A stretch of DNA of 64,000 nt from positions 1 to 64,000 of the forward strand of contig DASYSS010000037.1 of the NCBI GenBank assembly GCA_036003045.1, written 5' to 3'. Source of the stretch: Gemmatimonadaceae bacterium. GTDB lineage: Bacteria > Gemmatimonadota > Gemmatimonadetes > Gemmatimonadales > Gemmatimonadaceae. Below, piece by piece: positions 33,651 through 44,836 of this stretch. Under the pieces are notes generated by a model, which was given only the letters and a program-made list of their open reading frames with translations, made no database searches and was not told the DNA's origin. How positions within the stretch are numbered: position 1 is the stretch's first letter; every line of letters begins with the position of its first letter. The position numbers and the translations under genes were made by a program.

Positions 33651-34619
33651 CTACCGCTCGACGATCAGCGTTCCCCGCTTGGCGTCGAACACCCAACCTC
33701 GATTTCGCAGCAGCCGCGCCACGTCGACCGGCGAGCCGATCCAGGCGCCCGCAACCAGCACCGATACGCCGATCGGCTGGTCGAGGGTCGGCAACCGTTC
33801 GCCGGGCGAATCTCCTCGCGCAGTACCGTCTGCCCGGAGCGAGAGAACCGCTGTCTTGGCGTCCAGCGCCGCCGCGAAACGGCCGAGCGCCGACAGTCCG
33901 ATCAAACCCTGGGCTCCCGGCGGCAGGGTCGCCAGCGTGACCGGCTGATTGAGCATCGTCAGGCGGCCGATGCTCACGCTGTCCGCCACGGCGAGCAGGT
34001 CCGCATTGACGGTGGAGTCGGCCCCGCCCGCGAACGTTCGAAGGCGTCGATCTCCCATGGCCGCGCGCGACACGACGATCCCCTGCGCCTGGGAACTGAG
34101 CGACAGGACGAGCGCAACGCCGTTGACGCGCGCCGCGATGCCGCCGAGCGTGGTCGAGTCGTCGCTACGCGCGAGCGGCATCGCGATGACCGAGTCCGGC
34201 GCGATGATCCGAGGCTCGTGCGCGGTCAACCAGCGCGCACGCTCACGCTGGGCAGGCGAGGCGGCCGGCAGCGCGGCGAGCGGCGCGAACTCGCCGGCCG
34301 TCAGATAGGCGCGCGCGAGCTCTCGGCCGACGAGGACCGGGTCGCCGCCGAATTGCAGCGACTCTTCGAGCAGCGTCGCTCCGACTCTCGTCGCGCCGCG
34401 CTGGACGAGAAAGCGACCGAGTGCCCAACGGGCGACCGGATCGCGCGGCCGCGCTCGCGTGGCGGCATAGTATGCCGATTCAGCCCGAGCCAAGTTGCCC
34501 GCCGCGAGCAGCGAATCGGGCACGCGCAGCACCTGCGCGCCGAGCGGCGGCGCCGCGCAGAGCGGCAGGAAGAGCGACGCGATCGCGCGCGCTTGACGCG
34601 CTCGTGCGACGTCGATCAG
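33651..34619 (-). CDS. Retropepsin-like exported protein with degenerate active site
   Basis: About 322 residues. The N-terminus carries a signal peptide (SLFLPLCAAPPLGAQ), then TPR-like helices (AAGNLARAESAYYAATRARP, PVARWALGRFLVQRG) and a pepsin/retropepsin-like beta domain (GGIAARVNGVALVLSLSSQA, then GLIGLSALGRF). The catalytic Asp-Thr/Ser-Gly of true aspartic proteases is not visible: the expected site reads LSLSSQ. No ATG, GTG or TTG lies at the right place. The frame enters from inside the M1 peptidase gene, and CTG at 34619-34617, overlapping that gene's TGA as CTGA, is the best start; the alternative is a start at 34913. This makes translation coupled and unusual. Confidence 0.7.
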   Translation of the reverse strand: MIDVARARQARAIASLFLPLCAAPPLGAQVLRVPDSLLAAGNLARAESAYYAATRARPRDPVARWALGRFLVQRGATRVGATLLEESLQFGGDPVLVGRELARAYLTAGEFAPLAALPAASPAQRERARWLTAHEPRIIAPDSVIAMPLARSDDSTTLGGIAARVNGVALVLSLSSQAQGIVVSRAAMGDRRLRTFAGGADSTVNADLLAVADSVSIGRLTMLNQPVTLATLPPGAQGLIGLSALGRFAAALDAKTAVLSLRADGTARGDSPGERLPTLDQPIGVSVLVAGAWIGSPVDVARLLRNRGWVFDAKRGTLIVER

Positions 34620-36274
34620 CGCTGCGAGGATGGGGTGACTCGCATGGAGGCGAGGAGCGTGACGTTCGGATCCAGCAGCACCGCCGACGGCGTCGTCGGT
34701 GAGCCGATGCGGATCGAATGTACCTCGGTATCCGCCGGAAGTGGGAGCATTGCCCGGTGCTCGCCGCCCAGGGAGTCCACGACGCCGATGAGGAGCGGCA
34801 CCCGGTACGCGCCGAAGCGAGACGCTTGCCGCACGTCGATCACGGCTTCGTGCGTCTGCGTGTCGTATCGCCAGCGCGCGTCGATCTCCGGGTAGCCTGG
34901 GCGGCGCAGCCACTGGTCGAAGAACCAGTCGAGCTTCTGCCCCGACGCGGTCTCCATCGCCGCCTGCAAGTCGGCCGTAAGCGCCGTCGAGTTTCGATGG
35001 TCGGCGTAATAAGCGCGCAGCGCACGGAAGAACGCCGAGTCGCCGAGCTGCGAGCGAAGCATGTGCAGGACGAAGCCGCCCTTTTCGTAGCTGTTGCGAT
35101 TCAGCAGCTGAATGAGCGCGGTCTCGATCGTGTCGATCACGGGGCGTCGCGTCACGGACACCGAATCCCGCAGCACGGTGGTCCGAATGGCGCGCATGCG
35201 CGTGCGGAACGCCGAGTCGCCGCGCGCTTCACGCACCCAGAGCGCCGAGAAGTAGGTCGCGAATCCTTCGGAGAGCCAAACGTCCGGCCACCGTCGTTCG
35301 GTCACGGCGTCGCCGAACCACTGGTGCGCGGTCTCGTGCGCGATGAGCTCGTCGTTCATCGTGCCGCGGCGAAAGGCACCGTCCGCGTAGAAGATCTCGC
35401 TCGCGTTCTCCATGCCGCCGTAGCGCGTCGACGATTGCAAGTGGGCGAGCTTCTCGTACGGGAACGGACCGACGAGCCGCGAGAACAACGCGACGATGTC
35501 GCCGGCGCGCGCGAACGGGCCTGGCATCGTCTTGCTCTGCTCGGGCGCGGTGTACACGAACTGTGGAACGCACTTTTTGTCGAAACCCAATCCACACGCC
35601 GTCTGGCCCAAGTCGTACCGATCGAGCGGCGCCGCGGCGATCACCATCAGGTAGACCGGAATGGGCTGCGACTCGCGCCATACCCACTCCGTGCGCTGGC
35701 CGTCACGAGCGTCGGCCAGCGGCCGCGTCGACACCAACGCGCCGTTCGCGACGACGTTCTGGCGGGGAGAAACGCGCACGCGCCACGTGACGGTGGCTTT
35801 GTCGCTCGGATGATCGAGGCTCGGAATCCAATGCCGCGCGCGGTTCGGCCAGTTGTCGCCGAAATACGTCCACCGTCCCGCGCTGTCGTGCCGCGCGATG
35901 AGTCCGTCGGTCACGGCCCCGCCGTACTCGACCTCGACGAGCGTCGTGTCTCCGACTTTCGCGTTCGGCAACACGACGACGACTGACTCCGCCGTCTGGC
36001 GAAAGACCGCGCCGCGGCCATTCACGACGACGCGAGCGACGGTGAGATCGAGCAGGTCCAAGACGAGCGTGTCGCGCGGCGCCGTGCGCTCAATGGTGAG
36101 CGTAGCATCCGCGTGGATCTTCGCGCCCGAATCGGGGACGTCGAGCGTGATGTCGTAGTGGCGAACGTGAAATCCTGGGCGGTACGCGGCGGTTTGCGCA
36201 GACGCCGCTCGCGTGGCGGCGCCGCCGCAGATCGCCGCGGCGAACGCGCCCACGAGCTTCGCCCGAGTCATCAT
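34616..36274 (-). CDS. M1-family zinc metallopeptidase (exported)
   Basis: The 552-residue protein has a signal peptide ending ASA. The M1 set is complete: GGMEN exopeptidase-type motif, zinc site HETAHQ (about residue 312) and the downstream Glu in WLSEGFATYF. An N-terminal beta-saddle domain precedes the catalytic fold; the large C-terminal helical domain of PepN is missing, as in shorter exported M1 enzymes. It probably trims peptides in the periplasm or outside. Tandem ATGs at 36274/36271. It starts 14 bases downstream of the Ser/Thr kinase gene and overlaps the retropepsin-like gene at its stop. Confidence 0.92.
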   Translation of the reverse strand: MMTRAKLVGAFAAAICGGAATRAASAQTAAYRPGFHVRHYDITLDVPDSGAKIHADATLTIERTAPRDTLVLDLLDLTVARVVVNGRGAVFRQTAESVVVVLPNAKVGDTTLVEVEYGGAVTDGLIARHDSAGRWTYFGDNWPNRARHWIPSLDHPSDKATVTWRVRVSPRQNVVANGALVSTRPLADARDGQRTEWVWRESQPIPVYLMVIAAAPLDRYDLGQTACGLGFDKKCVPQFVYTAPEQSKTMPGPFARAGDIVALFSRLVGPFPYEKLAHLQSSTRYGGMENASEIFYADGAFRRGTMNDELIAHETAHQWFGDAVTERRWPDVWLSEGFATYFSALWVREARGDSAFRTRMRAIRTTVLRDSVSVTRRPVIDTIETALIQLLNRNSYEKGGFVLHMLRSQLGDSAFFRALRAYYADHRNSTALTADLQAAMETASGQKLDWFFDQWLRRPGYPEIDARWRYDTQTHEAVIDVRQASRFGAYRVPLLIGVVDSLGGEHRAMLPLPADTEVHSIRIGSPTTPSAVLLDPNVTLLASMRVTPSSQR

Positions 36275-36287
36275 TCGCCGGCGCGCC

Positions 36288-37243
<956 letters not shown>

Positions 37244-37247
<4 letters not shown>

Positions 37248-38755
37248 GTTCTGACTTGGTTCCTCCCGCCTGATTTCGCGCGATAGAGCGCTTCGTCGGC
37301 CCGCGCGAACAGGTCGTCGGTCGACGCCACTCCGGACGAGGGAAACGTAGCCAGCCCGATGCTCACCGTGAGCCGCACCGACCGCTGCCCCCCGATGTCG
37401 AACACCTGGGCCGCGATTCGTTCCCGCAAACGCTCGGCGAACACGGCCGCGCCGTCCATCGACGTCTCCGGAAGCATCGCCACGAACTCCTCACCGCCGT
37501 ACCGGGCGAGCACGTCGACCTTGCGCATCGCGTCGGCGAGCAGCGCGCCCAACTGGCGCAGCACGCTGTCGCCGGCGAGGTGCCCCGCGGTGTCGTTGAT
37601 TTCCTTGAAGTGGTCGATGTCGACCAGCAAGAGCGCGAGCGACGAATCATAGCGGCGGGCGCGGTCGCATTCGGCGGTGAGGCGATCGAGGAGCGCACGT
37701 CGGTTGAGCATGCGCGTCAGCGGATCCGTCGTCGCGAGCGCCTCGAGCCGACGATTCTCGGCCCGTGTAGTCTCGAGCGCCTGCGCGCGGCGGATGACCG
37801 CGACGGCGGCGCGGATGACCGCCTCGACGAACGAAACGTCTTCCGCGTTGAGCGCGCGCTCTTCGCGCAGCGTCCGCAGAAGCAGTGCGCCCGAACGCCA
37901 GCGGTCAATCGCGAACGGAACGGCGGCCGACGACCGGATCTCGGCGCGCGTGCCTTCACGGCTGGCGCCCGGCACGCCGGCGAGCTTTTGGAAGAGCGGG
38001 TGGCCGCGTCCATCCTCGATCAGCAGCGATCTTCCCGAGGAGATCGCGGTCGCCACCTCCGGGTAGAGCTCGAGCCGAACCTCGGGACCTTGAACCGTTT
38101 CGCCCTGCGCCGCGGCGAGCATCCCGGTCGCTTCATTCGGACGCGCCAGGAGAATCACGCAACGGGGCAGTCCGAGCGCGCGCGCGATGCGGCGCGCGAG
38201 GACGCGGTAGATCTCCGACGCCGCGAGCTCGCCGGTGATCTCGTGGAGGATCTCGACGAGACGGCGATTGTTGGCCGCGTCTTCACGGACACGCTCCAAC
38301 TCGATGGTCGTGTCCTGTAGCGCCGAGCGCGCCGCGCGAAGCTGGTCGCTTGCTCGCAGCTGCGTCCGAACGCGGCCGAGCAATTCGGGGACGCGGAGCG
38401 GCTTGCTCACCCAATCGTCGGCGCCGAGCGGAAGTCCTTCGTCGGCGTTGGCGGCGGGCCATGGCGTCGTGACGACGACACGCACGTCGTTGCATCGTTC
38501 GTCGGCGCGGAGGTCGGACAACACGCCGACGTCGCGCTGCGCCACGCTCCCGTCGAGAACGATGAGATCGGGCGCGGCGTCTTCGATCAGCTTGAACAGT
38601 TCGGCGCGATCGGTGGCCGTCGAGACGGAGAACCCATGCTCGCGAAGCAGCCACGAGATCGTGCCGGCAACGACCGGATCACGCTCGGCGACGACGACGC
38701 GCGAGCCTTTCGGCGTGGCGTGAACGGGGGGGGGCGTATCACCCGAGGAGCTCAC
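37244..38755 (-). CDS. Response regulator with GAF and GGDEF domains (diguanylate cyclase)
   Basis: A 503-residue three-domain protein: receiver (about 18-130, Asp in LIVLDGS, Lys in VSKPL), GAF-like domain (about 175-320) and GGDEF (about 345-500). The active-site motif is GGEEF, preceded by the product-inhibition I-site RKVD at the standard five-residue distance. The enzyme should make cyclic di-GMP when phosphorylated or ligand-bound. GTG 38755 has AGGA upstream and the gene overlaps the threonine dehydratase gene by 17 bases. Codons 8-10 are nine consecutive C (38726-38734), a potential slippage tract. Downstream it overlaps the kinase gene by four bases. Confidence 0.92.
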
Positions 38756-39707
38756 GCAGTCCTTCCCACTCGATGTTGCCGCCGCTCAAGACGGCGACCG
38801 TCGCGCCACCGCCTCGCGGCTTGACCTTTCCCTCGAGCAGTGCCGCCACCGTGATGGCGCCGCTCGGCTCGACGACGAGCTTCAATCGGTCGATCAGCAG
38901 CCGCATCGCGCCGCGCAGCGCCGAGTCGTCGATCGTGACGACGTCGTCGAGAAAGCGCTCATGGTGCGCGAACGTCAGCGTGCCGATCTGGATCGAGAGC
39001 AGTCCGTCAGCGAGGCCGCCGGTGTGCTCGATGCGCACCGGGTGGCCGGCTTCACGCGCGCGCGTGAGCTTCGGCGCGCTCGTCGGCTCGACGCCGATCA
39101 CGCGCGCGTTCGGCAGCGTGAGCTTGATCGCGGCACTGACGCCGGCGCTGAATCCGCCCCCGCCGACGGGAACGAGCACCGTGTCCACGTCGTGGAGATC
39201 CTCGGCGATCTCGAGGCCGACCGTGCCCTGCCCCGCGATGATCCACGGATGGTCGTACGGCGGCACGAGCGTGATCCCTTCCTCCGCGACGAGCTCTTTG
39301 GCCCGCTCGAGCCGATCCGTCGTCGTCTTTCCCGCGAGTACGACGCGCGCGCCGAGTCGCTCGGCGCCGGCGCGTTTCGCGGGTGTGACGGTCGTCGGCA
39401 TGACGACGGTCGCCGGCACGCCGTAGATCTTCGCCGCCAGCGCGACCGCTTGCGCGTGGTTGCCCGACGACGGCGCGACGACGCCGCGCTCGCGTGCGTG
39501 CGGATCGAGCTGCGACAGGAAATTGAACGCGCCGCGGAACTTGAACGCGCCGCCGCGCTGCAGCATTTCGGGTTTGACCCACACCGGCGCGCCGGTTTTT
39601 TCTGCGACTGCTTCGGCACGAAGCAGCGGCGTGCGCACGATCGCCGGCGCGAGGACTCGCGCGGCTTCCTGGATCTCGTCGAGACCGACCAACTGCGTTG
39701 TGATCAC
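38739..39707 (-). CDS. Threonine ammonia-lyase (PLP-dependent, short form)
   Basis: The 322-residue enzyme is a fold-type II PLP protein. The lysine that binds PLP is in GAFKFRGAFN, the phosphate loop is VPVGGGGFSAG, and SSGNHAQAVA is the substrate-Ser/Thr motif. It lacks the C-terminal ACT-like regulatory domain of biosynthetic IlvA, so it fits the catabolic/short threonine or serine/threonine dehydratase group (2-oxobutyrate plus ammonia); a serine racemase activity cannot be excluded. The start is GTG 39707. It is first in a tight minus-strand run with the GGDEF, kinase and peptidase genes. Confidence 0.88.
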   Translation of the reverse strand: MITTQLVGLDEIQEAARVLAPAIVRTPLLRAEAVAEKTGAPVWVKPEMLQRGGAFKFRGAFNFLSQLDPHARERGVVAPSSGNHAQAVALAAKIYGVPATVVMPTTVTPAKRAGAERLGARVVLAGKTTTDRLERAKELVAEEGITLVPPYDHPWIIAGQGTVGLEIAEDLHDVDTVLVPVGGGGFSAGVSAAIKLTLPNARVIGVEPTSAPKLTRAREAGHPVRIEHTGGLADGLLSIQIGTLTFAHHERFLDDVVTIDDSALRGAMRLLIDRLKLVVEPSGAITVAALLEGKVKPRGGGATVAVLSGGNIEWEGLRELLG

Positions 39708-39760
39708 GGATTCGTCGCCGGGTCGTGTAAGCTACGGATGAGGTTGTATCGGGGAAAGCT

Positions 39761-39794
39761 AAAGTGCGTGGAACGAGTTGTTCCACGCACTTTT
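39761..39794. terminator. Bidirectional rho-independent terminator after gyrA
   Basis: A perfect 14-bp stem (AAAGTGCGTGGAAC, 39761-39774, with GTTCCACGCACTTT, 39780-39793) and a five-base loop, with T-rich sequence beyond the stem on both strands. It lies 36 bases past the gyrA stop and upstream of the threonine dehydratase gene, isolating the two units. Confidence 0.88.
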
Positions 39795-39829
39795 CGCGCT
39801 GTCATGCGCGCGCTTCTCGCGGGCCGGGG

Positions 39830-42340
39830 TTATTCGGCGTCCGAGCCGCCGATGATCGCGGTCTCGGCGTCCTCGCCGGCTTCCTCGTCGTCGTCCGGGA
39901 CGACGCGCGCGACGTCCATCACCAGATCGTCGGCATCCAGATTGACCAGCCGAACGCCCTGCGTGTTGCGTCCCGCGACCCGGATGCCCTTGACCGGCAT
40001 GCGGATGGCGATTCCCTGCTTGGTGATGAGCATCAATTCGTCGTCCGGCAAAACTTCTTTGATCGAGACGGCGTCGCCGGTCTTGTCGGTGCGGTGGACG
40101 GTGATAATTCCTTTGCCACCGCGTTTCTGGACGCGGTACTCGTCAATGGGCGAACATTTGCCCATCCCTCGCTCGGTGACGACCAGCAGGTTCGCCTCGC
40201 GCTTGATGACGACCATACCGATGAGCCGGTCGTCCTTGGCCAGCTCGATGCCTTTCACTCCGGTCGTATCGCGTCCCATCTCACGGGCGTCCTGCTCGTG
40301 GAACCGGATCGACAGGCCATGCTGGGTGGCGAGGACGATGTCGTTCGTCCCGCTGGTCACCTGGACGTCGATCAGCTCGTCGCCGGCGTCGATCTTGATC
40401 GCCTTGATGCCGGTGGCACGGGGATTCGAGTATTGCGCCAGCGACGTCTTCTTCACCGTTCCGAGCTTGGTGGCGAAGAGCAGGAACTGATCTTCGGGGA
40501 AGTCGCGCACGGTCACGAGGGCCGAGACCGTCGTGTCGGGGGACACGTTGATCATGTTGACGATCGGCTTGCCCTTGGCGGCGCGTCCCGCCTGCGGGAT
40601 CTCGTGAACCTTGAGCCAGAAACAGCGCCCGTCGTCGGTGAAGATCAGCACGTAGTCGTGCGTCGACGCGATGAACAGGTGCTCGATGAAGTCCTCGTCC
40701 TTGAGCGTCGCGCCGTTGTTGCCGCGTCCGCCCCGCCGCTGGCGCTTGTAGGTCGAGACCGAGGTGCGCTTGATGTAGCCGGAGTGCGAGATGGTGACGA
40801 CCATCTCCTCTTCGGCGATGAGATCTTCGATCGTGAATTCACCTTCGTCGCTCGTAATTTCGGTGCGTCGCTCGTCGCCGAATTTCTTGGCGATCTCCGT
40901 GAGCTCGTCCTTGAGCACCCTCATCCGCTTGTCGCGCGAGTCGAGCAGCGCGCGCAGGTCCTTGATGACGGCGCGCACTTCCTTCAGCTCCTCGTCCAGC
41001 TTCTCGATCTCGAGACCGGTGAGCTTGGCGAGGCGCATGTTGAGGATCGCCTCGGCCTGACGCTCGGTGAGCTTGAAGCGCTTCTGGAGCTGCGTGTTGG
41101 CGACCGGCGTGTCCGACGCGCCGCGAATGACCTTGATGACCGCGTCGATACTGTCGACGGCGATCTTGAGCCCCTCGAGGATGTGCTCGCGCTCGAGTGC
41201 CTTGTCGAGGTCGAACTGCGTTCGGCGAACGATGACTTCGTGGCGGTGCGTGATGTAATGCTCGAGGCATTCCTTGACCGGCATCACCTTCGGCACGAGG
41301 CTGCCCGTCTGCGCGTCGGGAACCAGCGCGAGCATGATCACGCCGAACGTCGACTGCATCGCGGTGTGCTTGTACAACTGGTTCAGCACCACGCGCGGAA
41401 TCGCGTCGCGCTTCAGCTCGATGACGATGCGCATCCCTTCCTTGTTCGACTCGTTCCGAAGGTCGGAGATGCCCTCGAGCTTTTTGTCGCGCACCAGCTC
41501 GGCGATGTTCTCGACGAGCTTCGCGCTGTTCACCTGATACGGGATTTCGGTGACGACGATCTGCGATTTGTTCGAGGATTCCTTCTCCTCGATCACCGCG
41601 CGGGCGCGCATGACGATGCGTCCGCGTCCGGTATCGAAGTAGTCCTTGACGCCCGCGCGGCCGTAGATGTAGGCGCCGGTCGGGAAGTCGGGACCCTTGA
41701 TGAACTTGCGAAGGTCGGCCGGCGTCGCCTCGGGGTTGTCGATGAGATGGATGATCGCGGTGACGATCTCGCGCAGGTTGTGCGGCGGAATGTTCGTCGC
41801 CATGCCGACCGCGATCCCCGACGACCCGTTCACGATCAGGTTCGGCATTCCCGCGGGGAGCACGCTCGGCTCGGTGTCCGAGTCGTCGAACGTCGGTCCG
41901 AAGTTGACCGTGTTCTTGTCGATGTCGGCGACGAGCTCCAACGCCAGCGCCATCAGGCGCGACTCGGTGTAGCGGTACGCCGCCGCGCCGTCGCCTTCGA
42001 CCGAGCCGAAGTTGCCCTGGCCGTCGATCAGCGGATAGCGCAGCGAGAAATCCTGCACCATCCGAACGAGCGCGTCGTACACCGACGAGTCGCCGTGCGG
42101 GTGATACTTGCCCAACACGTCGCCGACGACCGTCGCGCACTTCTTGTACGGACGTCCGGGTACGAGCCCGTTCTCCCACATCGAGTACAACACGCGCCGA
42201 TGCACCGGCTTGAGACCGTCGCGCACGTCGGGGAGCGCGCGCGATACAATGACGCTCATCGAGTAGTTGATGAACGACTCTTTGATCTCGTCGTCGATCA
42301 GGCGCGGAAGAATGCGTTCGCGATTGTTCGGAGCGGTCAT
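39830..42340 (-). CDS. gyrA: DNA gyrase subunit A
   Basis: 836 residues with the full type IIA cleavage core. Tyr124 in RYTESRL is the DNA-linking tyrosine. The C-terminal wrapping domain has the GyrA box QRRGGRG, which distinguishes gyrase from ParC, and an acidic Glu/Asp tail follows. The quinolone-determining region reads GDSSVYDAL, keeping the Ser (residue 85) and Asp (residue 89) associated with drug sensitivity. The gene is monocistronic, with its own promoter region and a strong terminator; gyrB is not in the window. Confidence 0.97.
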   Translation of the reverse strand: MTAPNNRERILPRLIDDEIKESFINYSMSVIVSRALPDVRDGLKPVHRRVLYSMWENGLVPGRPYKKCATVVGDVLGKYHPHGDSSVYDALVRMVQDFSLRYPLIDGQGNFGSVEGDGAAAYRYTESRLMALALELVADIDKNTVNFGPTFDDSDTEPSVLPAGMPNLIVNGSSGIAVGMATNIPPHNLREIVTAIIHLIDNPEATPADLRKFIKGPDFPTGAYIYGRAGVKDYFDTGRGRIVMRARAVIEEKESSNKSQIVVTEIPYQVNSAKLVENIAELVRDKKLEGISDLRNESNKEGMRIVIELKRDAIPRVVLNQLYKHTAMQSTFGVIMLALVPDAQTGSLVPKVMPVKECLEHYITHRHEVIVRRTQFDLDKALEREHILEGLKIAVDSIDAVIKVIRGASDTPVANTQLQKRFKLTERQAEAILNMRLAKLTGLEIEKLDEELKEVRAVIKDLRALLDSRDKRMRVLKDELTEIAKKFGDERRTEITSDEGEFTIEDLIAEEEMVVTISHSGYIKRTSVSTYKRQRRGGRGNNGATLKDEDFIEHLFIASTHDYVLIFTDDGRCFWLKVHEIPQAGRAAKGKPIVNMINVSPDTTVSALVTVRDFPEDQFLLFATKLGTVKKTSLAQYSNPRATGIKAIKIDAGDELIDVQVTSGTNDIVLATQHGLSIRFHEQDAREMGRDTTGVKGIELAKDDRLIGMVVIKREANLLVVTERGMGKCSPIDEYRVQKRGGKGIITVHRTDKTGDAVSIKEVLPDDELMLITKQGIAIRMPVKGIRVAGRNTQGVRLVNLDADDLVMDVARVVPDDDEEAGEDAETAIIGGSDAE

Positions 42341-42426
42341 GGAAAACCGTGCGGGCCGGTAGGCGGTTTCGACCGTCGAAACGAACAGCGACGGCGCGAT
42401 GTCAGGGGCTTTTCGGGAGACTCTGA

Positions 42427-42455
42427 AAGCTACCCGAACACCCTGCGAAAATCAA
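42427..42455 (-). promoter_or_regulatory. Candidate gyrA promoter
   Basis: On the minus strand TTGATT (42455-42450) and TAGCTT (42432-42427) are 17 bases apart, about 87 bases before the gyrA ATG. The hexamers are partial consensus matches. The same spacing and similar hexamers precede the cytochrome oxidase operon. Confidence 0.4.
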
Positions 42456-42561
42456 CGCGCCGCGTGTCCCATAAGCCGTTCGAGCACAACGACTTACTCG
42501 GATGGACCGTCGCTCGGTTTTGCGGGTCGAGAGAGGGGCGCCAGCGACGGACCGCCGAGCG

Positions 42562-43383
42562 TCAGCTCTTCGGTTCGTTCGGCGGCACGGCCTGATTCAC
42601 CTGCGGCGTCTTCCGGGCCCGTTCCGCCGCCTCTTCGGCGCGAATTTCCGCCTCGCCTTCCGCGTTCTCCTCGCGCTCGCGCGCCATCGCCTCGGCCCGC
42701 TCGCGACGATAGCGCTCGTACCATTCGCGCGTGATCTCGGCGGCGAGGTCGCGGTTGCCAAGCCCGAACGCCAAAGCGAGCGCGAACGCGATCGCGCCGA
42801 ACAGAATCGCGAACGCAGTCGTGACGATGTCGGTGGCGATGCCGAGCTGCTGCAGCGCCATGAAGATCGCGAGGACGATGACGCCCCCGCGTCCGAGCCG
42901 GGCGAGCGCGCGGCCGCCGTGCACGGCGCCGGCCGACGCCGCGATCAAACCGCCGACGAATCCGCCGAGCACGATGCCGACGAGGATGATCACGATCGCC
43001 GCGATCACGCTCGGGATGTAGCTCACGAGCGTCGAGACGACGTTGGCCAGCGAGTCGAGCCCGAGCGCCTTCGCCGCGAGCAGGATCACCGTGAACATCA
43101 CGAGCCAGAAAACGAGATTCGCCAGCACACGCACGGGATTCACGTGCGTGCCCGAGCGCTCGACGGCCTGGATCACCCCGCCGCGCACGAGCAGCTGGTT
43201 CAACCGAATCTTGCGCAGCCCTTTTTCGACGGCCTTCTCGAGCAGCTTCGCCAGGAGATAGCCGGCGAAGAGAATCACCAGCGCGCCGAACATCGCGGGC
43301 ACGGTTTGACCGAGAAGGTCGCTCACCGCGCCGTGGAGTCGGTCGCTGAGGTTCGAGGTGTCCGGTTGCTGGGGTTGTGGCAT
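42562..43383 (-). CDS. Small mechanosensitive channel-like membrane protein (TM-helix repeats)
   Basis: The 273-residue protein has about four to five hydrophobic helices with the TM_helix/CmpX-like pattern ([86 protein letters not shown]). This is the part shared with MscS-like proteins, but the beta domain of MscS is missing. A charged Glu/Arg-rich C-terminal tail follows. Family members are linked to osmotic or envelope sensing. ATG 43383 is preferred over 43422; ribosome sites are weak for both. Confidence 0.75.
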   Translation of the reverse strand: MPQPQQPDTSNLSDRLHGAVSDLLGQTVPAMFGALVILFAGYLLAKLLEKAVEKGLRKIRLNQLLVRGGVIQAVERSGTHVNPVRVLANLVFWLVMFTVILLAAKALGLDSLANVVSTLVSYIPSVIAAIVIILVGIVLGGFVGGLIAASAGAVHGGRALARLGRGGVIVLAIFMALQQLGIATDIVTTAFAILFGAIAFALALAFGLGNRDLAAEITREWYERYRRERAEAMAREREENAEGEAEIRAEEAAERARKTPQVNQAVPPNEPKS

Positions 43384-43499
43384 TGGCGCTACCAATCTAC
43401 CGGGAGCCGACTCGGCCGTCACGAAAGGGTGGACGGGGAGACCGTCGGACCGGTGGACCGGTCACGGCGAGAGAGCGGCCTTTTGCGCGCGCCGACGCC

Positions 43500-43727
43500 T
43501 CAGTTTCGCGTGCCGCGTTTTACGTCGAAGAGGACGCTCCGGCGGCACTCAGGACAGATCAGCCATTCGCGGCTTCGGGCGTAGCCGAGTCCGAACGACC
43601 CACCGCCGATTTTGCGGGCCGTCATCGTGGCGCCGTCGCGTGGGCAGACGAGAGGTTCGCCGGCCGCGAACCGCGCGCGAAGGACGCGCTCTTCTTCCGG
43701 GTCAAAGCGGGCCGACTGGTCGGTCAC
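43500..43727 (-). CDS. 75-residue zinc-ribbon protein
   Basis: This small protein starts at GTG 43727, overlapping the stop of the dehydrogenase gene as GTGA. Two CPxx-type knuckles ([10 protein letters not shown] and [11 protein letters not shown]) are set about 30 residues apart, enough for one zinc site. A Gly-rich loop lies between them. No family name is offered. Translational coupling with the zinc-binding dehydrogenase argues that it is a real gene. It could serve in metal handling or nucleic-acid contact. Confidence 0.65.
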   Translation of the reverse strand: MTDQSARFDPEEERVLRARFAAGEPLVCPRDGATMTARKIGGGSFGLGYARSREWLICPECRRSVLFDVKRGTRN

Positions 43728-44761
43728 GAGACGTGCACCACGACCTTTCCGAAGCGCGCCGGGGCGCCCAGACGCTCGAACGCCGCGCGCCCGTCGTCGA
43801 GAGAGAACTCGCTGTCGATGACCGGCGGCAGCCGGCCGGCGCGAAACTCCGCGACCACCGCGTCGAACTCGTCGTCGTTGCCCATCGTCGACCCGAGGAT
43901 CGACCACTGATTCCAGAAGAGGCGCCGCACGTCGGTCTCGACGATCGGCCCCGACGTAGCTCCGCAGGTCACGAGACGCCCGCGGCGCCCGAGAGCGAAC
44001 AGCGACTGCGACCACGTGTCCTTTCCGACATTGTCGATGACGACGTCGATGCCGCGCTTGCCGGTGCGCTCGCGAACGGTGCGTCCCACCTCGGCGTGCT
44101 CGCGATTCAGCAGCTCGTCGGCCCCGAGCGTCGCGGCGCGTTCGAGCTTCTCGTCGCTCGACGAGACGGCCCACACGCGCGCCCCGATTTGCTTGCAGAT
44201 CTGCAACGCCGCCAGCGCGACGCCGCCGCCGATGCCCCAGATCAACACGTTCTCCCCACGCTGCACCCTCGCCCGAGTCACGACCATGCGCCACGCGGTG
44301 AGCGCGGCCAGCGTGAACGCGCCCGCCTCGGCCGGCGCGCTTGTCGGCGGAATCGATCGAACGTTCGTGTCGGGCACCACCAGCAGCTCGGCGAGCGTCC
44401 CGGGATGATGTTCGCCGAGCAACCCAAAGCGCGGACACAGCGGCTGCTCGCCGGCGCGACAGTACTCGCATGTGCGATCGCTCAAGCCCGCGTTCACGAC
44501 CACGTGATCGCCAGGCACGACCGACTTCACCGCGTCGCCGACCGACTCGACGACGCCGTAGGCGTCGCCACCGAGAATCCAGGGCGGTTTGATCGTCACG
44601 CCCGGCAGGCCCTCGACGACGAAGAGATCGAGGTGGTTGAGCCCAACCGATCGGACGCGAATGCGCACGTCGGCCGGCCGCTGGATCTCCGGCGGCGCGA
44701 GATCGCTGCGCACCTCGATGCGATCGAGTCCGCCGTGTGCCGAGATCGTCAGCGCGCGCAT
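43724..44761 (-). CDS. Zinc-binding medium-chain dehydrogenase (alcohol dehydrogenase/quinone reductase type)
   Basis: The 345-residue protein has the MDR fold: a GroES-like N-terminal domain and a Rossmann domain with [16 protein letters not shown] and [10 protein letters not shown]. The structural-zinc Cys cluster ([12 protein letters not shown], about residues 98-109) is present. The catalytic zinc Cys common in alcohol dehydrogenases is not seen; the region reads [10 protein letters not shown], as in quinone-reductase-like members. It probably reduces an enone, quinone or acryloyl-type compound with NADPH. It is divergent from sucB with a 75-base shared promoter gap containing TATATT (44788-44793). 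Confidence 0.85.
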   Translation of the reverse strand: MRALTISAHGGLDRIEVRSDLAPPEIQRPADVRIRVRSVGLNHLDLFVVEGLPGVTIKPPWILGGDAYGVVESVGDAVKSVVPGDHVVVNAGLSDRTCEYCRAGEQPLCPRFGLLGEHHPGTLAELLVVPDTNVRSIPPTSAPAEAGAFTLAALTAWRMVVTRARVQRGENVLIWGIGGGVALAALQICKQIGARVWAVSSSDEKLERAATLGADELLNREHAEVGRTVRERTGKRGIDVVIDNVGKDTWSQSLFALGRRGRLVTCGATSGPIVETDVRRLFWNQWSILGSTMGNDDEFDAVVAEFRAGRLPPVIDSEFSLDDGRAAFERLGAPARFGKVVVHVS

Positions 44762-44836
44762 GCAGAAGGGTCGGTAATAGACGGCGTTATATTGAAGCCG
44801 TCCGTCAAGTTAGTTCCACCGTCCCGTGTCCACCGC

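Noticed and set aside
39764-42595. 943-codon plus-strand frame opposite gyrA
   Set aside because: Antisense to a fully convincing gyrA with no recognisable motif; typical of high-GC codon bias.
43358-44836. Upstream extension of the sucB frame over the dehydrogenase and zinc-ribbon genes
   Set aside because: The true lipoyl domain starts at ATG 44837; the 493 codons before it are antisense to two good genes.
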